From Bacillota bacterium (lineage in GTDB: Bacteria > Bacillota > Clostridia > Acetivibrionales > DSM-2933): a stretch of 5,106 nt of DNA. The stretch lies in the NCBI GenBank assembly GCA_030705945.1, contig JAUZPS010000379.1:1-5106 (forward strand). Direction: 5' to 3'. The notes beneath the pieces are model-generated. The model ran no database searches, was not told the DNA's origin, and saw nothing but the letters and a program-made list of their open reading frames with translations. Position 1 is the stretch's first letter. Every line of letters starts with the position of its first letter. This document shows positions 1-3,953 of this stretch, piece by piece. The translations under genes and the position numbers were made by a program.

Positions 1-123
1 ATTTTAGTCCAGAAGGAAGGCTACACTGAGGAACAAGCATATGAAGCAATAAGGAAGAAGAGCAGGGACAACAGAATAACAATGAAGGAAATTGCGGAGG
101 CTCTTATTTTGACAAGAGGATAA
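1..123 (+). CDS. ANTAR-domain RNA-binding regulator, C-terminal fragment (5' end outside window)
   Basis: Frame 1 is open from the window edge to a TAA at 121-123 and gives 40 residues. They read as the end of an ANTAR domain: the pattern EGYTEEQAYEAIRKKS, then a short basic stretch, then MKEIAEALIL matches the family's three-helix signature with its conserved Ala, Tyr and terminal IAEA helix. ANTAR domains bind paired RNA hairpins and prevent transcription termination. They are usually the output domain of response regulators such as AmiR, EutV and the clostridial glnA-linked NitR. The receiver or sensor part would lie upstream and cannot be seen, so the full architecture is unknown. The gene is co-directional with nifH and ends 591 bases before it, with an intrinsic terminator in between, which makes it a candidate nif leader regulator. 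That role is inference. No terminator is visible directly after its stop codon. Confidence 0.78.
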   Translation: MLVQKEGYTEEQAYEAIRKKSRDNRITMKEIAEALILTRG

Positions 124-318
124 AATGAAGGAAGATGCATGTACTACTGCATATTTGGTTAAAGATAATTATGCAAAAAACTATAAGATTATAGATTAGA
201 TGCGCTGTGCTGCAGGGTTTTGGATTGATATTCAATGCTTTGAAAAGCGCTAATAAAGATTGATAATTTAAAAATGAATAACATAAATAGAAAACTTGCA
301 AAAAATATTTAAATGATG

Positions 319-347
319 TTGACTAAAAAGTAAGATGATGCTATAAT
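319..347 (+). promoter_or_regulatory. sigma-A promoter with extended -10, upstream of the nifH leader terminator
   Basis: TTGACT at 319-324 (5 of 6 to consensus) is followed by exactly 17 bases and a perfect TATAAT at 342-347. A TG at 339-340 adds an extended -10 element. Transcription should begin near 354. The promoter lies after the ANTAR stop codon and before the terminator at 415-450, so its transcripts meet the terminator after roughly 95 nt. No sigma-54 type GG/GC element is apparent, as expected for a clostridial nif operon. Confidence 0.8.
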
Positions 348-414
348 AAATTATACTTTAAATTAAAAATTGATTGATAGATTATCCGTGATTGATTAAT
401 TTATCAGCTAGGCC

Positions 415-450
415 AGGGCGCCAGAATCGTGTAGATTTTGGCGCCCTTTT
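415..450 (+). terminator. intrinsic terminator or attenuator in the nifH leader
   Basis: Arm 415-428 pairs with 434-447 over 14 contiguous base pairs, one of them a G-U wobble (424 with 438). The loop is GTGTA (429-433). The stem base is very GC-rich (AGGGCGCC), which stands out in this AT-rich region. The 3' arm runs into TTTTATATT from 447. This is a strong Rho-independent terminator. It lies downstream of the promoter at 319-347 and upstream of nifH, so it could serve as an attenuator. It may also end transcripts of the upstream ANTAR gene or define a short RNA. Confidence 0.88.
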
Positions 451-477
451 ATATTACTTCAAAATAAAGATACTTGC

Positions 478-503
478 AACAAAAGACGCATTGCGTTTTT
501 GTT
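478..503 (+). repeat. leader hairpin 2, with T-rich 3' arm
   Basis: Arm 478-489 pairs with 493-503: ACGC against GCGT around the loop ATT, then G-U and three A-T pairs, a bulged A at 481, then AAC against GTT. The 3' arm contains TTTTT (496-500). The short ACGC/GCGT stem followed by that T-run resembles a weak second terminator. The longer reading is a simple 11-12 bp hairpin. Its role is unknown. Confidence 0.5.
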
Positions 504-530
504 ATATAAGAATTTAAAAGCAAAGAATTA

Positions 531-616
531 TATAAGTTGCGAAAAAGATTTTACATTAAAAATGCAGTTAATACGTCTGCATTTTAATATCAAAGCTGAA
601 CTTTTCGCAACTTATG
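531..616 (+). repeat. nested inverted repeat, predicted two-tier RNA element in nifH leader
   Basis: The outer helix pairs 531-547 with 601-616: 16 pairs including one terminal T-G, with a single bulged A at 546. Its core is GTTGCGAAAA against TTTTCGCAAC. Inside it, 555-567 pairs with 577-588 as a 12-bp helix (core ATGCAG against CTGCAT) with one bulged A in the A-run, closing a 9-nt loop at 568-576. Internal-loop strands of 7 and 12 nt separate the two helices. A long closing helix around an inner hairpin is typical of structured cis-regulatory RNAs, but I recognise no known riboswitch family. A DNA-level inverted repeat is the alternative. Confidence 0.6.
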
Positions 617-632
617 AATCAAGGTATATATT
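604..632 (+). promoter_or_regulatory. weak candidate second promoter for nifH
   Basis: TTCGCA at 604-609 (4 of 6 to the -35 consensus), a 17-base spacer and TATATT at 627-632 (5 of 6 to the -10 consensus). It would start transcription near 639 and give a leader of about 75 nt that bypasses the terminator at 415-450. AT-rich DNA produces such matches by chance, and these bases also form parts of two inverted repeats. It is listed because it is the main alternative to leader attenuation. Confidence 0.25.
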
Positions 633-678
633 TTGCAATATAAAAAATGGATATAAAATGTTTATTGCAAAATTTATA
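625..678 (+). repeat. leader hairpin 4, just upstream of the nifH ribosome binding site
   Basis: Arm 625-640 pairs with 663-678. Eleven contiguous pairs (ATTTTGCAATA, 630-640, against TATTGCAAAAT, 663-673) are followed after one T-T mismatch (629/674) by four more pairs. The loop is 22 nt (641-662) and A-rich. The structure ends 22 nt before the GGAGG of nifH, so it could influence ribosome access or mRNA stability, although it does not itself include the ribosome binding site. Confidence 0.55.
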
Positions 679-700
679 GAAAGATAATTGAAAAATGAAT

Positions 701-705
701 GGAGG
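701..705 (+). promoter_or_regulatory. nifH ribosome binding site
   Basis: GGAGG lies 9 bases before the ATG at 715. It fixes the nifH start and rules out the in-frame TTG at 688, which would translate through this site and add nine residues that are absent from NifH proteins. Confidence 0.92.
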
Positions 706-714
706 TCGTTTTTT

Positions 715-1536
715 ATGAGACAGGTAGCGATTTATGGTAAAGGTGGAATAGGCAAATCAACAACAACACAGAATTTAACAGCAGGACTGGGTGAGATGGG
801 TAAAAATATTATGATAGTAGGATGCGACCCAAAAGCAGATTCAACAAGACTTGTTCTTGGCGGATTGGCCCAAAAGAGTGTTTTGGATACTCTTCGTGAA
901 GAAGGTGAAGAAGTTGAACTCGAAAACATAATGAAAAGAGGAGTATTCGGAATAAAATGCGTTGAATCAGGAGGACCTGAACCCGGAGTTGGATGCGCCG
1001 GTAGGGGTATTATAACATCCATTAATATGCTTGAACAGTTGGGCGCTTATACTCCTGATCTTGATTATGTTTTCTATGATGTTTTGGGTGACGTTGTTTG
1101 TGGTGGTTTCGCAATGCCTATCAGAGAAGGAAAAGCTCAGGAAATTTATATAGTAGCGAGCGGTGAAATGATGGCTTTATATGCAGCCAACAATATATGT
1201 AAAGGTGTTCAGAAGTACGCGGCAACCGGTGGAACCCGTTTGGGCGGAATCATTTGCAACAGCAGAAAGGTTGACGGAGAAAAAGAATTGCTAGAAGCAT
1301 TCGCAAAGGAACTAGGCAGTCAATTAATCTATTTTGTGCCAAGAGACAATATGGTCCAAAGGGCAGAGATTAACAGAAAGACAGTTATCGATTTTGACCC
1401 TACAGCAGCTCAGGCAGACGCATACAGAGGTTTAGCAAAAGCAATTGATGAGAATGATCTCTTTGTAGTGCCTAAGCCAATGCCTCAGGATAGACTTGAA
1501 GCAATACTTATGGAACACGGTATATTGGACGTATAG
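715..1536 (+). CDS. nifH: nitrogenase iron protein NifH (dinitrogenase reductase)
   Basis: NifH is the homodimeric Fe protein. It passes electrons from ferredoxin or flavodoxin to the MoFe protein with MgATP hydrolysis, in the cytoplasm. The product is 273 residues, the usual clostridial length. The P-loop GKGGIGKST spans residues 8-16, the switch I region DPKADSTR residues 38-45, and the switch II region DVLGD residues 122-126. Cys94 (in GVGCAGRG) and Cys129 (in DVVCGGF) are the ligands of the [4Fe-4S] cluster bridging the dimer. Arg97, the residue ADP-ribosylated by DraT in some other diazotrophs, is conserved. The start at 715 is set by GGAGG at 701-705. nifH opens the operon behind a long structured leader. 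An 81-base gap separates it from nifI1, whereas the later genes are nearly contiguous. No sign of truncation or frameshift. Confidence 0.98.
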   Translation: MRQVAIYGKGGIGKSTTTQNLTAGLGEMGKNIMIVGCDPKADSTRLVLGGLAQKSVLDTLREEGEEVELENIMKRGVFGIKCVESGGPEPGVGCAGRGIITSINMLEQLGAYTPDLDYVFYDVLGDVVCGGFAMPIREGKAQEIYIVASGEMMALYAANNICKGVQKYAATGGTRLGGIICNSRKVDGEKELLEAFAKELGSQLIYFVPRDNMVQRAEINRKTVIDFDPTAAQADAYRGLAKAIDENDLFVVPKPMPQDRLEAILMEHGILDV

Positions 1537-1617
1537 AATTTTGTCATATGCCTTTAGAAAAATGACTATGGCTAAATTATGAGTAAATAGGTTTATTAAA
1601 GATTGGAGGAAAAAATT

Positions 1618-1944
1618 ATGTTGATGGTAAGAGCGATAATAAGACCTGAAAGAATTAATACAGTAATGTCAGAGTTAAGTGATGCAGGTTTTCCGGCTGT
1701 AACCAAAATAGATGTAATGGGACGCGGTAAGCAGAGAGGTGTTAAGGTTGGGGATGTATTTTATGATGAAATTCCAAAAGAAATGCTCATGATGGTCGTT
1801 AAGGACGAAGATAAGGACGATGTAATAAAGATTATCATGAAAAATGCAAAAACAGGTCAAAAAGGGGCATTCGGAGATGGGAAAATATTTGTTAGCCCCG
1901 TTGAAGAAGCATATACAATAAGTTCCGGATCAAGTGAACTGTAA
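1618..1944 (+). CDS. nifI1: PII-family nitrogenase regulator NifI1
   Basis: A 108-residue PII (GlnB/GlnK) family protein. In studied systems, mainly methanogens, NifI1 and NifI2 form a complex that binds NifDK and blocks it after translation when nitrogen is sufficient. 2-oxoglutarate and ATP relieve the block. Visible PII features are the N-terminal strand MLMVRAIIRPERI, the T-loop after VMGRGKQRG (about residues 33-55), and the B-loop nucleotide-binding motif near residues 84-92 (AFGDGKIFV). The short T-loop and the ending AYTISSGSSEL, rather than the classical RTGExG end, fit NifI1 rather than GlnB. The start at 1618 follows GGAGG (1605-1609) with 8-base spacing. The in-frame TTG at 1603 overlaps that site and is unlikely. 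The gene lies between nifH and nifD, the diagnostic position for nifI genes, and is followed 12 bases later by nifI2. Confidence 0.95.
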   Translation: MLMVRAIIRPERINTVMSELSDAGFPAVTKIDVMGRGKQRGVKVGDVFYDEIPKEMLMMVVKDEDKDDVIKIIMKNAKTGQKGAFGDGKIFVSPVEEAYTISSGSSEL

Positions 1945-1956
1945 GGAGGGAGTCCC

Positions 1957-2340
1957 ATGAAAGAGGTTATGGCAATTATCAGAATGGATATGATCAATAA
2001 GACAAAAGAAGCTCTCTTGAAGGAAGACTTTCCGTCTTTACATTGCAAAAAGGTTATGGGAAGAGGTAAGAAAAAGGTTGATTACTCTCTTATTGAAGGG
2101 ATGTTATCCGGCAATGAAATGACTTCTCCCGTATTGGCGGAGGTTATTTCAGAAGGCCACAGGCTGGTGCCAAAACGTCTTATATCTTTGATTGTTAAGG
2201 ATGATGAAGTAAAGAAGGTAATTGATACCATTATAACTGTTAACAGCAAGGGTAAGCAGGGTGATGGCAAAATATTTGTGCTTCCTGTTCTTGATTCGGT
2301 AAGAGTAAGAACTGGAGAAACAGGAAACGAAGCGATTTAG
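1957..2340 (+). CDS. nifI2: PII-family nitrogenase regulator NifI2
   Basis: A 127-residue PII-family protein, the partner of NifI1 in post-translational control of nitrogenase. It shows the PII start MKEVMAIIRMDM, VMGRGKKK at residues 33-40, a T-loop region of about residues 36-73 that is longer than in NifI1 and typical of NifI2, the B-loop GKQGDGKIFV at residues 99-108, and a classical PII C-terminus, RVRTGETGNEAI. In studied NifI pairs the NifI2 subunit contributes to sensing 2-oxoglutarate and to contacting NifDK. That role is carried over from the family, not seen here. The site GGAGG (1945-1949) sits right after the nifI1 stop codon, 7 bases before the ATG, so the two genes are probably translationally coupled. 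That would suit subunits of a mixed complex. nifD follows after 15 bases. Confidence 0.95.
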   Translation: MKEVMAIIRMDMINKTKEALLKEDFPSLHCKKVMGRGKKKVDYSLIEGMLSGNEMTSPVLAEVISEGHRLVPKRLISLIVKDDEVKKVIDTIITVNSKGKQGDGKIFVLPVLDSVRVRTGETGNEAI

Positions 2341-2355
2341 TCGGAGGTGTTATCG

Positions 2356-3948
2356 ATGAAAAGCAAAATAGATAAAGTGGTTGAGCAATATCCGGCAAGT
2401 GTCTTTAAGAACAGAAAAGAACATATTCTGCTAAAGAATAACGAGACACCTGAGCCGCAAACAATTACAGCAAATACAAGAACAATACCAGGGATAATTA
2501 CAAACAGAGGTTGTTGTTACGCAGGTTGTAAAGGGGTTGTATTAGGACCTTTAAGAGACGCGGTAGTTCTGACTCATGGACCCATAGGCTGCGGGTTTTA
2601 TACTTGGGGAACCAGAAGGAATAAAGGCAAGACGAGAGGAGATGAACAGAACTATCTGAATTACTGTTTCTCAACAGACTTGCAAGAAGGGGATATAGTT
2701 TTCGGAGGCGAGAAAAAACTAAGAAAAGCGGTAACCGAGATTGTTGAAATATTCAAACCCAAAACAATAATGATATGTTCCACATGTCCCGTTGGTCTTA
2801 TTGGAGACGATATCAATGCGGTGGCTAATTGGGCGACTAAGGAATACGGAGTTAAGACTCTGGCCTTCTCCTGTGAAGGATATAAGGGAGTCAGCCAGTC
2901 AGGTGGTCACCATATAGCTAATAACGGTTTGATAAAGCATATAATCGGAACCGGAGACAAGGTTGTAGGAAAATACTCATTGAATATTCTTGGCGAATAT
3001 AACATAGGCGGAGACGGCTGGGAGCTTGAAAGGATCTTAAAGAAAATAGGATATGAAATAGTTTCCATGATGACCGGGGATGGTACGGTTGAAGACCTTA
3101 AAAGCGCTCATAAGGCGGATCTTAATGTTATACAGTGTCATCGTTCAATAAATTATATAGGCGAAATGTTACATACCAAGTATGGAATGAATTGGATAAA
3201 AGTTAATTTTATAGGAGTTAAGAGTACTATTAAGAGCCTCAGAGACATTGCAAAATACTTTGATGATCCTGATTTGACCGAAAGGACAGAGCAGGTAATT
3301 GCGGAAGAAATATCAGATATCAGTGAACAGATGGAGGCATATAAGAAATTGTGCCAGGGCAAAACAGCAGCTTTATTCGTAGGTGGCTCAAGAGCTCATC
3401 ATTATCAGCATTTGCTAAGGGATTTAGGGATAGAAACAGTACTCGCGGGATATGAATTTGCTCACAGAGACGACTATGAAGGAAGAGAAGTAATTCCTAC
3501 AATAAAGGAAGACGGAGATAGCAAAAATATAGAAAGTATTGAAGTTGAGCCTGATCCAGAGCACTTTAAGGTGACTTTGTCTAAAGAAAGATATGAAAAA
3601 CTAAAAGAAGAGATTTCGCTCAATTATTACGCCGGTATGATGAAGGATATGGCAGACGGAAGCATTGTAGTCGACGACTTAAATCACTATGAAACAGAAG
3701 AGCTATTAAAAATATTAAAACCTGATGTATTCTGTTCAGGTATAAAAGATAAGTACATTGCCCATAAAGCCGGTATTTTCTCAAAGCAGCTTCATTCATA
3801 TGATTATAGCGGACCATATGCAGGCTTCAGAGGCTCGGTAAACTTCGCAAGAGACATTACAATGGGAATGACAACTCCTTCATGGAAGTTCGTGACTCCG
3901 CCATGGAAGACCGAACCTTTACTTGAAGGAAGTTATGTAGGGAGGTAA
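2356..3948 (+). CDS. nifD: nitrogenase molybdenum-iron protein alpha chain NifD
   Basis: NifD is the alpha subunit of the alpha2beta2 MoFe protein and carries the FeMo-cofactor where N2 is reduced. The product is 530 residues. P-cluster ligands are Cys53 (RGCCYAG), Cys79 (GPIGCGF) and Cys144 (STCPVGLIG), with spacing equal or close to that of the Azotobacter protein. FeMo-co ligands are Cys261 (QCHRSINYI) and His480 (KQLHSYDYSGPYAGF). Gln181 and His185 in GVSQSGGHHIAN match the active-site Gln191 and His195 of Azotobacter. The stretch of about residues 375-430 carries the roughly 50-residue insertion known from C. pasteurianum NifD, so this is the Mo type, not VnfD or AnfD. The start at 2356 follows GGAGG (2343-2347). 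The GTG at 2347 overlaps that site. Residue 54 is an extra Cys beside the P-cluster ligand, where relatives usually have Ala. The nifK ribosome binding site lies in its last codons. Confidence 0.98.
   Translation: MKSKIDKVVEQYPASVFKNRKEHILLKNNETPEPQTITANTRTIPGIITNRGCCYAGCKGVVLGPLRDAVVLTHGPIGCGFYTWGTRRNKGKTRGDEQNYLNYCFSTDLQEGDIVFGGEKKLRKAVTEIVEIFKPKTIMICSTCPVGLIGDDINAVANWATKEYGVKTLAFSCEGYKGVSQSGGHHIANNGLIKHIIGTGDKVVGKYSLNILGEYNIGGDGWELERILKKIGYEIVSMMTGDGTVEDLKSAHKADLNVIQCHRSINYIGEMLHTKYGMNWIKVNFIGVKSTIKSLRDIAKYFDDPDLTERTEQVIAEEISDISEQMEAYKKLCQGKTAALFVGGSRAHHYQHLLRDLGIETVLAGYEFAHRDDYEGREVIPTIKEDGDSKNIESIEVEPDPEHFKVTLSKERYEKLKEEISLNYYAGMMKDMADGSIVVDDLNHYETEELLKILKPDVFCSGIKDKYIAHKAGIFSKQLHSYDYSGPYAGFRGSVNFARDITMGMTTPSWKFVTPPWKTEPLLEGSYVGR
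3941..3945 (+). promoter_or_regulatory. nifK ribosome binding site embedded in the end of nifD
   Basis: GGAGG occupies the final Gly-Arg codons of nifD, directly before its TAA, and lies 8 bases upstream of the nifK ATG. Termination on nifD thus places ribosomes at the nifK start. This suggests translational coupling, which suits the 1:1 subunit ratio of the MoFe protein. Confidence 0.85.
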
Positions 3949-3953
3949 TCAAA

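Larger units (their letters stand above)
124..714 (+). other. 591-bp non-coding region and nifH leader with promoter, terminator and stacked hairpins
   Basis: No convincing gene lies between the ANTAR stop codon and nifH. The reading frames here are short, AT-rich and lack Shine-Dalgarno sites. Positions 124-318 hold only weak inverted repeats: ATGCA/TGCAT at 135-152 and ATTGA/TCAAT at 224-236. From 319 onward the region is dense in signals: a strong promoter, an intrinsic terminator, then three more inverted repeats that cover most of 478-678, then the nifH ribosome binding site. If transcription starts near 354, the nifH mRNA has a 5' untranslated leader of roughly 360 nt, long enough for leader-mediated control. 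Confidence 0.8.

Noticed and set aside
104..301. 65-codon open frame on the - strand next to the ANTAR gene end
   Set aside because: AT-rich, hydrophobic by composition, antisense to the end of the ANTAR gene, and without a clear ribosome binding site or family resemblance.
354..434. Canonical ANTAR RNA target (two hairpins with AxxGxx hexaloops)
   Set aside because: I checked each A-x-x-G hexamer in this stretch. None is flanked by more than two complementary pairs. The best non-matching candidate, TGAT/ATCA at 393-406, has the loop TAATTT.
415..480. Sigma-54 (-24/-12) promoter for nifH
   Set aside because: No GG and GC dinucleotides with the required 10-base separation in a suitable context. 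TTGGCGCC here belongs to the terminator stem.
499..687. 62-codon open frame in the nifH leader, + strand
   Set aside because: It starts at a TTG with no Shine-Dalgarno site, has no recognisable protein features, and overlaps the nested inverted repeat and the hairpin at 625-678, which explain the sequence better.
688..714. Longer nifH start at TTG 688
   Set aside because: The added codons run through the GGAGG ribosome binding site, and the canonical NifH start MRQVAIYGKGG begins at 715.
1543..1566. Possible hairpin in the nifH-nifI1 gap (GTCAT/ATGAC)
   Set aside because: Only five pairs around a 14-base loop and no T-run, so neither a terminator nor a convincing processing site.
2347..2355. 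GTG start for nifD at 2347 and TTG start for nifI1 at 1603
   Set aside because: Both overlap the GGAGG sites that serve the ATG starts at 2356 and 1618.
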